Position numbers and translations under genes: made by a program. 64,000 bases of DNA from Botryococcus braunii (Eukaryota > Chlorophyta > Trebouxiophyceae). This document shows positions 33,734 through 42,667 of this stretch, in pieces. The DNA is taken from contig KV908686.1 in the NCBI GenBank assembly GCA_002005505.1, positions 1 through 64,000 on the forward strand, written 5' to 3'. The number at the start of each line of letters is the position of its first letter. Within the stretch, counting starts at the first letter, position 1. Below the pieces are notes generated by a model, which was not told the origin of the DNA, searched no databases, and worked only from the letters and a program-made list of their open reading frames with translations.

Positions 33734-34238
33734 GTTGCTCAGGGATGTAGACAGATTCCTGGAGTAGATGTCATGGAGGCGTTTGCTCCAACTAGCAGTT
33801 ATGGAGCTAGAAGAGCCCTGCTAGCAGTGGCAGCCAGGGAAGGTTACGAGATTCATCAGATGGATGTTAAGACAGCCTTTCTTAATGGAGAGCTGGAGGA
33901 AGAAGTGTATGTAACACAACCTCCAGGGTTTGAGAATGGTGATCGCAATCCAGTGTGCCGGTTGAACATGGCACTGTATGGCCTGAAGCAGGCCCCACGT
34001 GCTTGGCACAAGATCCTTAATGACAAACTGGAAGTCATGGGGTATGAGGTGTGCAAGAGTGATGCTGGAGTGTATGTGAGATGCTCTGAGGATGGCGGTA
34101 AATCATACGTGCTGATTTATGTAGATGATCTCTTGATTGTATTCAAGGGCATGTCAGAGGTGGAAAGAGTGAAAGAGCTCCTTAAGAAAGAATTCACCAT
34201 CCATGATTTGGGGGAGGTGAAGGATTTCTTAGGTTGTC
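33734..34238 (+). pseudogene. Copia J reverse transcriptase fragment
   Basis: Internal piece of a copia RT: it starts at VAQGCRQIPGVDVMEAFAP, then QMDVKTAFLNGELEEEVYV, MALYGLKQAPRAWH, the catalytic YVLIYVDDLLIV, and stops at DLGEVKDFLGC. The left edge is the copia B LTR and the right edge the copia C LTR, so both appear to have landed in it. No stop is seen inside, but it is far too short to work. Confidence 0.92.
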
Positions 34239-34934
34239 TGTTGTGATAGATAATAATATTTAGTGCCTTTCCCTCAGAGGAGTAATAGTGGCAATTCCGC
34301 CAGAGACAATAATACAAGACAAATAGGGCAGAAAACGTGACTCAGCACTAGGTTGTGTACATTTGAATGTGGATAGCAATAACGCGAGTTACACACACGT
34401 TTGCTGCAAGAAGGTAGTGGTGGCTGCGCAGCAAGGCAAGGCACTTGATTGGGACTATCACAGCACTTCGGGTGCTTCTCTCACGTTGCCAATCAGTCCT
34501 TGATTGAAAGTGTCTCCTTCTCTACTTCTCTTCGCACAGTAGAGCCGACACTGGTCTAACACCCTCCGTGCTGCCACCACACAGGTAATGTGTGTGTAGA
34601 TAGGATAGCTTGTTTGAGGCTCTGAACGCTTTTCGTTTATCATGTTAGGTGTATGTGCTTGACTTTCCTTTCATCGGACAATGAGACTGCCCGTAACTGA
34701 GTGAGAACAGACTAGGGTAGTTTGAATTCCGTTGTTACGAGAGTGATAGAGAGCATGTTGTAATACACTTGATTGGGACTATCACAGCACTTCGGGTGCT
34801 TCTCTCACGTTGCCAATCAGTCCTTGATTGACAGTGTCTCCTTCTCTACTTCTCTTCGCACAGTAGAGCCGACACTGGTCTAACACCCTCCGTGCTGCCA
34901 CCACACAGGAATACGCCAAGCCCATAACCTAACA
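34239..34934 (+). repeat. Copia C 5' LTR (696 bp) with internal direct repeat
   Basis: Starts TGTTGTGATAG, ends CCTAACA. 144-bp repeats at 34442-34585 and 34766-34909 (offset 324). Copy 1 ends CACACAG|GTAATG and copy 2 CACACAG|GAATAC. Confidence 0.88.
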
Positions 34935-34947
34935 GGTTATGGGCCCA
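34935..34947 (+). other. Copia C half-tRNA primer site
   Basis: GGTTATGGGCCCA follows the LTR end at once. With the LTR's GCCCATAACC it makes a perfect 10-bp stem around a TAACA loop. Confidence 0.8.
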
Positions 34948-35000
34948 CCACTCTCTCGTTGAGTGTGTGGCTGGCTCAAGAATCGGAGACGAGAAGCTGT

Positions 35001-35498
35001 ATGGCCAAGCGCCGCAGACCGAAGCAGACTGCTCGCAAGACTACCAACGTCAACGTGCCTGTACATTTAAGAACCGGTCCGCCTTCGTACAACGATAGAA
35101 TCAGAAACGGAGGACAGCAAGGAGATCGGACCCCTGACGAACGGGCTGCCATCGTAAAAGACTTCGTGTTTCATCTGTACGTTGGCCGACCTCTCCCTCT
35201 GCCAGCGTGGTTTGGTTCAAGATTTCCTACGTATCCAGCATACAAATTCACTCCTTGGGAGCAATCATTCGTTAATTTGGAACCAGGTTTCATCACCAAA
35301 GAGAAATTTCGGAGGTATTGTAGTGTAACGAAGTGGCTCAACAAAGAGCAAGAACTGGCTGAGCACACGGCATATTTGGCTGTTGAGTCTGCATTGGCAA
35401 CTATTCCAGTGAAGGCCTTTCAGGATTTGCTGATCCCTAACATTCGTGACGAGTCTGAGTGGGAAACTGATTCAGACCTTGAAGGTCTTGTGGAGTAA
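35001..35498 (+). CDS. Copia C extra 5' ORF with H3-tail-like N-terminus
   Basis: 165 codons from MAKRRRPKQTARKTTN. An in-frame Met 14 codons upstream (34959) exists, but the start at 35001 matches the other copies. It shows PKQTARKTT (H3-like), GPPSYNDRI (PPxY), RTPDERAAIVKDFVFHLY, YPAYKFTPWEQSFVNLEPGF, and an acidic end ESEWETDSDLE. It is intact although gag just downstream (35550) is frameshifted. It lies 66 bases after the primer site, so it would be the first ORF on the element RNA. The function is unknown to me. Confidence 0.87.
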   Translation: MAKRRRPKQTARKTTNVNVPVHLRTGPPSYNDRIRNGGQQGDRTPDERAAIVKDFVFHLYVGRPLPLPAWFGSRFPTYPAYKFTPWEQSFVNLEPGFITKEKFRRYCSVTKWLNKEQELAEHTAYLAVESALATIPVKAFQDLLIPNIRDESEWETDSDLEGLVE

Positions 35499-35549
35499 GT
35501 GGTTTAATTGTGCCTCTGACTCTAGAGATTGACATTCAGTGTTTACACT

Positions 35550-36456
35550 ATGACTACTAAGAAGAAGAGTCAGTCATCTAGTGGAACCTCTGTGTCTGTG
35601 AGTGAGACCACTACCTCGACACCAGTGAGAGAGCCTTGCACTCCCAGCACGTCTAGGGGAGAAGGTGATGAGTTGCCAAAGGTGATTCCTACACTTGTGA
35701 AGGTACATATCAAGCTAAAAGAAAAGGGACACAACATAATGATTTGGAAGAATGCCTACCTTGCAGCAAATGAAGCCAAGGGATCACTACCTGCAGTACT
35801 TGAGGACATGCCTGGGACTACGCATGATGTTGCAGCACTACTGTTGCTGTATGAATCTGTTCCAGAAGAGTGGCACGGGGAATTGTCTGAGTTATCCTCT
35901 GCATATGTGGCATATGAATATATCTGTAGGAAGTTCATTGGGGGTTATAATCTCCAAGCCAACATGGACTGGCTGTTGGAAATGAGCACGACGAGACCAT
36001 TTCACAGTATGTGAGCCGCATGCTGAATTTGAAGGCATGCCTTCAGAGGAATAATCATCCTCTTCTGGATAGCTTTGTAGCTACCCAAATTGTGCAGGGT
36101 CTACCTGAAGCAGCCAAGGAGACAGGCAGCCTGTCAACAGCAGCAGGGACCCCACTCAACAAGCTGGCAGACCTGCTGAGGACCACAGCCGTCGCCCTGG
36201 GGTTTGATGAGACTGCCCCACGTCAGCCACGAGTCCTGGCTGTTCCCCAGGGCAGCAACAGAGTCAGCACCCCTGCAGCACCCAGTGGAGCCAATCCTTC
36301 ACCCTCAACCGGACAATCTGATACCAGAGGAGTGTGCAAGTACTGCAATAAAAAGGGGCATTACTGGAGGGATTGCCGCAAGCGGCACAGAGATGAGGAG
36401 ACCCAGAGAAACGTTGTGGCAGCAGTGCAGCAGCTGCAGGGTATGTGGACCCAGGG
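35550..36456 (+). pseudogene. Copia C gag (frameshifted, cut by gypsy D)
   Basis: Start MTTKKKSQ at 35550. The gag core has LLLYESVPEEWHGEL and YICRKFIGGYN; at about 35983 a deletion relative to copia A and B (between WLLEM and HDETISQYV) removes the GQGMR region and shifts frame. It then continues with RMLNLKACLQRNN, VATQIVQGLPEAA, CCHC knuckle CKYCNKKGHYWRDC, and ends at MWTQG where gypsy D begins. Coding resumes in frame at 42668 (GQPLVGG). Confidence 0.92.
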
Positions 36457-36654
36457 TGTAACGGCAGGAAGCTGCCAGGTCCAATGCCCGGATTTCAGGC
36501 AGGAAGCTGCCGGGTCCTGAAATGAAGGCTCTGGAAAGTGGCACGCGTCTTGGCGTCGAAGGAAGTCCCGGTGCTGACCGGCTTGTAACAGATTCCGCTG
36601 AATGCTCTAACCTGACTGGTGTCTCGTCTCTCTCTCTCTTCCTATGCCACCACA
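36457..36654 (+). repeat. Gypsy D 5' LTR (198 bp)
   Basis: Starts TGTAACGGCAGGAAGC, ends GCCACCACA. It carries an extra segment (about 36490-36540) that itself repeats GGCAGGAAGCTGCC and is absent from the 3' LTR. Confidence 0.88.
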
Positions 36655-36657
36655 AGG

Positions 36658-36670
36658 TGGTATCGGCGAG
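36658..36670 (+). other. Gypsy D primer site (TGGTATCGGCGAG)
   Basis: It follows the LTR after three bases. The same 11-base core TGGTATCGGCG follows the LTRs of E, F, N and I, implying a shared tRNA primer ending CGCCGATACCA. Confidence 0.8.
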
Positions 36671-36706
36671 TAAAGCAAGGTTTTGCTAATCTACCTGTTG
36701 GGTATA

Positions 36707-38080
36707 ATGTCGGCAGCTACTTTCACCACGTTGGTTACGTCGTATTGTGAGAAGTTGGGGGCGGCCAGCGATGTTGCCGAGCTTGATGCACTTGATCTCA
36801 CGCTTGATAGTGACTACCCAAGGTTTCGTAGGAAGGATTTTGATGAACTGATGGCGAAGTGTAAGGTCGAGGTGGCGCGCGATAACTACGAAGTCGGCGA
36901 TCATACGGATCTGATCATTAGTTCGATTGCCCAGTTTTATGTCGCTACTGTTAAATTTCTAAAGATAGGTGCTCTTGCTGCTTTTCGTCCTGTCTGGGCG
37001 ACAAGTTATGCGCGAAAGGTTTTTATGACGGAGGTTGCTCGTGATCCTGCGGTGTCGCACAAGCTTCCGTCTAATGCGTTAGGCAAGCTGCCGGTGTTCA
37101 CGGGAAATAACACTAGGCACTGGGTTGCTATTGTTAAGAATTATGTTGAGGCACAGGGAATCAACGATGACCAGCAAAAGCTTCGCGTTGGCGTCTCATT
37201 TCTCTCTACAAGCATTCAGGGTCACTGGTCCTCGTATGTCGTAACCCATCCTTCCCCTACTTTCGAAGATTTTCAGCAATTCCTGTTTGATTTTTATGAC
37301 AAGAATGTAGGGGTGACGGAGGCCCGCCGCCACTGGCAGGGGGTTCGTCAAGGTTCGAAGTCTGTTCAGGAGTATGCCTTGGCGTTTAACTCCGCTCTTG
37401 CCGACCTGAATTCCATGCCTGGTGGGGAGGTCACGGAGAATGAGAAGGTTACGAATTTTCTGAATGGGTTGCGTGCATCGTTGCATTCTCAGTGTCGAAT
37501 TAACCACAAAACTGGTCGTGCTTTCGATTCGTATATGGAGCTCTACCAGATCGCTCATGGGCTCGATGATGCTGTCGCTGAAGGGTTTCGTTCGCGCGGT
37601 TCCGATATGTTTCCTTCGAATCACCATGCTTATCGTGGGTTTGGTCGTTTCGATCGTGGGTTTGGTCGTCCGCGCGGTGTGTTTAAGGCTCGTGGGTTTC
37701 GTGCTCGTGGTCGCGGTTTTGATCGCGGTGATCGCTCGCATCATCGCCATGTCCCCGGTTTTCATCATGGGTCTTTTCCATCCCAGTCCATGCCGCTCAC
37801 TTGTTATGGGTGTGGCCTCCCTGGCCACAAACAGTCCGAGTGCCCTATGACTCCCGGGTTCTCGCAAGGATCTGCGCAGGTACCCCAAGCCCCAGCACAT
37901 CACGCTGGTCCCCCAAATTCTGGTCGCGGCAATGCACCGAGTGGGCGTGGATCATCTCGTGGGCGTGGACGCTTTGGCTGGTATGAAGACTTATCTTTCT
38001 CAAAACTTGTGGCTGCTCATGTTTGTTTGGAATGGGGACCTGGAATTGAAATCCTTGTTTGTGAAGATACCCCCAAGTGA
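36707..38080 (+). CDS. Gypsy D gag
   Basis: Structural protein of the particle. I chose MSAATFTT (36707); an in-frame Met at 36683 lies closer to the primer site. The gag core spans roughly residues 130-280 (LPVFTGNNTRHWVAIVKNY, HWQGVRQGSKSVQEYALAF, KVTNFLNGLRASLHSQC). An Arg/Gly/Phe-rich RNA-binding stretch follows (GRFDRGFGRPRG, RGFRARGRGFDRG), then one CCHC knuckle CYGCGLPGHKQSEC. It overlaps the pol frame by 4 bases at 38077, so pol would need reinitiation or a frameshift. No stops. Confidence 0.92.
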   Translation: MSAATFTTLVTSYCEKLGAASDVAELDALDLTLDSDYPRFRRKDFDELMAKCKVEVARDNYEVGDHTDLIISSIAQFYVATVKFLKIGALAAFRPVWATSYARKVFMTEVARDPAVSHKLPSNALGKLPVFTGNNTRHWVAIVKNYVEAQGINDDQQKLRVGVSFLSTSIQGHWSSYVVTHPSPTFEDFQQFLFDFYDKNVGVTEARRHWQGVRQGSKSVQEYALAFNSALADLNSMPGGEVTENEKVTNFLNGLRASLHSQCRINHKTGRAFDSYMELYQIAHGLDDAVAEGFRSRGSDMFPSNHHAYRGFGRFDRGFGRPRGVFKARGFRARGRGFDRGDRSHHRHVPGFHHGSFPSQSMPLTCYGCGLPGHKQSECPMTPGFSQGSAQVPQAPAHHAGPPNSGRGNAPSGRGSSRGRGRFGWYEDLSFSKLVAAHVCLEWGPGIEILVCEDTPK

Positions 38081-41000
38081 ACCTGCAAGATGGTCATGTG
38101 TATGCGTTCGTGCTTAAGCCCGAAAAAGCCCATGAAGTGCTCTCCGAGTATAATGCCTTGAAGAAGAATGCCCGTCAGATTGGCGCTTATTTTGTTTTGC
38201 CCAAACGAGTTGCTAAGGCAGTAAGTGTTGTTCCCCTTTTAAAAAGTAAAGAGAGAATTATGGAGGGGAGGCGCAATGAAAGTGTAGCTTTGAAAAGTGC
38301 GCATGGGGAAGAGAAAATTGTGGCTCCGTGGTCTTTTGAAGTGTGGTATGACAAGAAGAGGCCCAGAATATCAATGGTGAGAAAAGAACACCCCGAAGCG
38401 CAAATGGTCTTGCGCGGTATGGTTGCAGGGGCAACCGCTGATTGTGCAGTTGATACCGGGGGAGAACTCTCATTCATCTCGGCAGAATTTCTGAAGAAAG
38501 TGAACATAACCCCGCAACAAGTGGATGAATTGGAAGTGGAAGTGGCCACGGGTGACATTGCAAAAGTGGTGCATCAAGTGAAGTTGAGAACAGTTTTCAA
38601 GTCTTTGCCTTGTGTGCATACTTACTATGTGCTACCAAAATTGGCTGGTGACTGTGATGTCTTGTTGGGCATGGATTTCCTTAAGCGCTATAAGGCCAAG
38701 ATTGATGTAGCGGAAGATACGTGTACATTTTGGAACAGAGGGCGAGGCGTGATTGTTAAGTCTATTTCTGCTACTGCTAACAGCGCTAGAAAGAAGTCCC
38801 CTGTCATCTCTGCGAGGCATTTGGCGCGCTGTATGAAGCAAGGCTGTCCAGTGTTTGTGGGCATGGTAAGCAAGAATGAAGGGCATGATAACGAGACACG
38901 CTCGGATGAGCAAGGGCATGAAGATGTTGATAGGCAAGAGGGCAACGAAGAGCGTAACGAAGGGCATAGCGATTATGATCATGATGTTAAAGAGTTCGAA
39001 CCTGCTTTTGGGCCTACAAACAAGGCCGATGTCCCTTCTGATAAAAGTGGATTGAATCACCCCCTTTGTCAACATCTTCGTGCTGAGTTCAGTGATGGCT
39101 TTTCTGAGAAACTAGAAGGCCTACCTCCTGACAGACATCTGTTCCACACTATCCCATTGTATAGTGAACATGTTCCTCCATCCCGACCTGGTTACCGTTT
39201 AGCTTTGCCTGAGTTAAACCGCATTACTGTCCCTGATCGTTATCCTCTCCAGCGGATTGATGAGTTGCTTGATAAACTGCAAGGTGCTGTGTGCTTTACA
39301 AGTCTTGATTTACTCTCTGGCTATCACCAAATTCGCTTGCAAGAGGAAGATGTTCCCAACACTGCTTTCCGTGTCCCTTTTGGCCATTATGAGTTCAAAG
39401 TTCTACCCTTCGGTTTGACAAATGCCCCCGCTACTTTTCAACGTATGATGAATCGCGTATTCCATGACTTTGTGGCTGAAGGCTTTGTGGTAGTGTACCT
39501 TGATGATGTTTTGATCTTCTCTAAAACCGAGGAAGAGCATAAAGAGCATTTGCAAAAAGTTTTCGAGCGCCTACGTGAAGAGAAATTGTTTGTGAAGCTA
39601 AAGAAGTGTTCTTTTTGTCAGCCTGAACTACGCTATCTTGGCTTTATTGTGGGGAAGCATGGAATCAAGATTGATCCGGATAAAGTCGCAGCAGTGATGA
39701 AGTGGGTCGTACCGACGACGGCCACTGAGGTACGACAGTTTTTGGGCCTCTGCAATTTTTCGCGGAAATTTGTGCAAGGGTATAGTCAACTTGCTACCCC
39801 GTTGAATCACTTATTGCGAAAAGGTGTCCCTTGGCTGTGGACTGATGCATGTCAAAAAGCCTTTGATGGGTTGAAGTGGGCCATCACAAATGCCCCAGTG
39901 TTGGCAATCCCTGATCTCTCCCCGGATGCGCCTAAGTTTCAGGTCGTGTGTGATGCCTCAAAGAATGGTGTTGGTGCTGTGCTTGAGCAAAATGGACGCC
40001 CATGTGCCTATATGCGCCGGAAATTTTCTGATGCTGAGAGAAATTATCATGTCACCGAGCAAGAGTTGGCTGCAAAGTGTATGGCATTGATTGATTGGCG
40101 ATGTTATCTCCTTGGGAAACCCTTTGAAGTGGTCACTGATCATGCAGCAAACACGTTTTTGCCGTCCCAATCGGTTTTGAGCCCTCGGCAAGCCAGGTGG
40201 TCGGAGTTGCTCCAGATGTACTCTATAGAGTGGAAGTATGAGCCCGGTCATACTAATGTTGCGGACCCTTTGAGTAGGAATCCAGCGTTCGTCGTTAGTT
40301 CTTTGGTGCACACTCCTAGGGGCTCTGTTCAGCGTAGGGCCGCGATGGGGGGGCGCGGCATAGGTCATCGTATTAGGTGTGCTGTACTTGCGCGCAAGGG
40401 GGCGCGTTCCACTGGAGGCGGTACGGCCCCGCCATTAGGTGGGGTGGTCCCTGGAGCAGCAAGTGACTCGGGCGACGCGTGCCCGGATGGGTTCACCATG
40501 TGGTGCCCCGAGGGGGAAGACTGGTTGCACCGCATACGGACCGCGTATGAGAAGGATCATCTTCTAAGGGATGGGCGTAAAAGACAAAGAGCGAAGTTGG
40601 TCGCTAAAGATGGTTACTGGTTCCGTGGAAAAGCAATGTATGTTCCCGAAATGGCAGATGGTAAAGATAAAGAGCTCAAAGAAGCCATTCTCAAAGAAAA
40701 CCATGAAATGCCACAGGCAGGCCATGTGGGCCGGACTAAAATGTTGGAGAAAATACAACGGTATTTTTGGTGGCCGAAGCTGAGGGAAGGTGTTGAAGAT
40801 TTTCTTCGCGTTTGCGATGCGTGCCAGCGCAACAAGGTGGTTACCTCACTGCCAGCTGGTCTGCTGGAGCCTCTACCAATTCCTTCACGAAGGTGGGAAA
40901 GCATCTCCATGGATTTTATTACTGACTTATCCAAAACGGTGAACGGGAATGATGCTATCCTTGTGGTTGTGGACCGACTGTCTAAATATGCGCATTTCAT

Positions 41001-42081
41001 CCCAACAACTGATCAGCTGTCTGCTGAAGGTCTTGCTGATGTGTTTGTGGATCGTGTGTTTAAGCTGCACGGTATGCCTAAAGAGGTGTTGACTGATCGC
41101 GGAACGGTGTTCACGAGTGCCTTCACTAAAGCGTTGTTTAAAATTTTGGGCACGAGGTCTGTCTTTTCAACGGCTTATCATCCACAGACTGATGGCCAAA
41201 CTGAGCGTGTGAATCGCATTGTGGAAGACATGTTGCGGCATTATGTTAGTCCTACACAACATGATTGGGATGTGCATGTGCCAGCCGCACAATTCGCTTA
41301 TAACAATGCTTATCAAGAATCCGTTCGCACAACTCCATTCCGGTTGGTGTATGGGGAGGATCCTATTGAGCCGTTTGCAGTGATTTCTGGGACCACTTTT
41401 CCGTCGGCTAAAAGATTTGCTATAAAGTTGCATGATGATCTCGCGTTAGCGAAGCGCAACCTGATTGAGGCACAAGATAGGCAGCGCACTTATGCTAACC
41501 AGGGGCGCAGACATGTTGAGTATGAAGTTGGGCAAGAAGTATTCTTGTCCACTAAGAATATTCGTTGGAAGCATCCTGGCACCAAGAAGTTTTTGCCTCG
41601 TTTCATTGGGCCATTCAAGATTTTGGCTAGGATTGGCGCTGTTGCATATAGGCTGGAGTTGCCTAATGAGTACACCATTCACAATGTGTTTCATGTGTCG
41701 CTGTTGAAGCCATATCATAAGGGTGTCAATGTGGCTCCCTCACCTCCGCCAGATTGGATTGATGGTGATTGGGAATACGAGGTGGAGTGTATTTTGATGC
41801 ATCGAGAGATGAAGGCTGCGCACCATGCGCCGAAGAAAGAATACTTGGTAAAATGGAAAGGCTACGGGCCTGAGCGTAACTCATGGGAACCGGAAGCAGG
41901 ATTAATAGAACATGCCCAAGAGGTTGTCCAGGAGTACTGGGCTGGTCGCGCTCTCAATGAGAAGGTGGGAACAAGGAAGCGCACGCAAGGTGTCGCGGCT
42001 GCAGGCAACGGTACTAAGAAGCGAAGTAATGCGCATGCCTCAGCAACTACGAATACTGCGCCTAAGAAGAGGCGGACTTAG
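38077..42081 (+). CDS. Gypsy D pol: protease, RT, RNase H, integrase, chromodomain
   Basis: 1,334 codons, open throughout. Protease: CAVDTGGELSFI (D126) and [59 protein letters not shown]. About 46 residues are missing at codon ~378 (LPELNRITV), including the [12 protein letters not shown] motif present in F, so polymerase activity is doubtful. RNase H: VVCDASKNGVGAVLEQ, EQELAAKCMAL, VVTDHAANTF. Integrase: GHVGRTKMLEK, CDACQRNK, SMDFITDLS, LTDRGTVFTS, TERVNRIVEDML. Chromodomain near the end (YEVECILMHRE, EYLVKWKGYG, SWEPEAGL), then a basic tail. Confidence 0.95.
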   Translation: MNLQDGHVYAFVLKPEKAHEVLSEYNALKKNARQIGAYFVLPKRVAKAVSVVPLLKSKERIMEGRRNESVALKSAHGEEKIVAPWSFEVWYDKKRPRISMVRKEHPEAQMVLRGMVAGATADCAVDTGGELSFISAEFLKKVNITPQQVDELEVEVATGDIAKVVHQVKLRTVFKSLPCVHTYYVLPKLAGDCDVLLGMDFLKRYKAKIDVAEDTCTFWNRGRGVIVKSISATANSARKKSPVISARHLARCMKQGCPVFVGMVSKNEGHDNETRSDEQGHEDVDRQEGNEERNEGHSDYDHDVKEFEPAFGPTNKADVPSDKSGLNHPLCQHLRAEFSDGFSEKLEGLPPDRHLFHTIPLYSEHVPPSRPGYRLALPELNRITVPDRYPLQRIDELLDKLQGAVCFTSLDLLSGYHQIRLQEEDVPNTAFRVPFGHYEFKVLPFGLTNAPATFQRMMNRVFHDFVAEGFVVVYLDDVLIFSKTEEEHKEHLQKVFERLREEKLFVKLKKCSFCQPELRYLGFIVGKHGIKIDPDKVAAVMKWVVPTTATEVRQFLGLCNFSRKFVQGYSQLATPLNHLLRKGVPWLWTDACQKAFDGLKWAITNAPVLAIPDLSPDAPKFQVVCDASKNGVGAVLEQNGRPCAYMRRKFSDAERNYHVTEQELAAKCMALIDWRCYLLGKPFEVVTDHAANTFLPSQSVLSPRQARWSELLQMYSIEWKYEPGHTNVADPLSRNPAFVVSSLVHTPRGSVQRRAAMGGRGIGHRIRCAVLARKGARSTGGGTAPPLGGVVPGAASDSGDACPDGFTMWCPEGEDWLHRIRTAYEKDHLLRDGRKRQRAKLVAKDGYWFRGKAMYVPEMADGKDKELKEAILKENHEMPQAGHVGRTKMLEKIQRYFWWPKLREGVEDFLRVCDACQRNKVVTSLPAGLLEPLPIPSRRWESISMDFITDLSKTVNGNDAILVVVDRLSKYAHFIPTTDQLSAEGLADVFVDRVFKLHGMPKEVLTDRGTVFTSAFTKALFKILGTRSVFSTAYHPQTDGQTERVNRIVEDMLRHYVSPTQHDWDVHVPAAQFAYNNAYQESVRTTPFRLVYGEDPIEPFAVISGTTFPSAKRFAIKLHDDLALAKRNLIEAQDRQRTYANQGRRHVEYEVGQEVFLSTKNIRWKHPGTKKFLPRFIGPFKILARIGAVAYRLELPNEYTIHNVFHVSLLKPYHKGVNVAPSPPPDWIDGDWEYEVECILMHREMKAAHHAPKKEYLVKWKGYGPERNSWEPEAGLIEHAQEVVQEYWAGRALNEKVGTRKRTQGVAAAGNGTKKRSNAHASATTNTAPKKRRT

Positions 42082-42509
42082 ACACGGAGAGGCGATCTTT
42101 TCCTGCACTTGTTTGTTGCGGGTACAGCATGGCTGCCCGCCGGGGGGAGGGAGAAGGGCTTAGTTGCTCCCCGCGTGTCACCCCGTTGTTATACAAGTGG
42201 GAAGTTCAGTACGGTGAGCTGTATAGCGCGCGCATGATGTTAAGTGTAGATCATCGATCAACTTTGAAGCCCGCCATGACAATTTCAAGCAATGAATGAT
42301 GATGAACAAAGCTCACTGACGTACCCTGGCGTACCTCATAATTGGAGGCTCAACAAATTTGTCGCCTAAGCTATGTGTGTAAAAAAAATATTGTTGCTTG
42401 AGTGTAGACGGCATGTGCACTGCTTGAAGAACTCTTACCTTACAGAGTCTTGCTCGTGATGACTGCTCTGATGTGAGCGAGGACGCTCCCATGTAGGGGA
42501 GGGGGAAGT
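42082..42509 (+). other. Gypsy D 3' non-coding region
   Basis: No gene. It ends in the purine tract that precedes the 3' LTR at 42510. Confidence 0.8.
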
Positions 42510-42667
42510 TGTAACGGCAGGAAGCTGCCAGGTCCAATGCCACTATACAGGGCACGCGTCTTGGCGTCGAAGGAAGTCCCGGTGCTGACCGGCTTGTAAC
42601 AGATTCCGCTGAATGCTCTAACCTGACTGGTGTCTCGTCTCTCTATCTCTTCCTTTGCCACTATACA
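42510..42667 (+). repeat. Gypsy D 3' LTR (158 bp)
   Basis: Starts TGTAACGGCAGGAAGC and ends GCCACTATACA. Shorter than the 5' LTR. Confidence 0.88.

Larger units (their letters stand above)
36457..42667 (+). mobile_element. Gypsy D: Ty3/gypsy chromovirus, near complete
   Basis: LTR 36457-36654, gag, pol, LTR 42510-42667. The bases CAGGG occur on both sides of the insertion in copia C gag. Primer site TGGTATCGGCGAG at 36658; purine tract AGGGGAGGGGGAAG before the 3' LTR. The LTRs differ by a ~40-bp indel region (198 versus 158 bp). RT has a 46-residue in-frame deletion. Confidence 0.95.

Noticed and set aside
34910..34960. A tRNA gene near the anticodon-like sequence at the copia LTR ends
   Set aside because: Only the anticodon-arm complement is present; no D-arm, T-arm or acceptor stem can be drawn.
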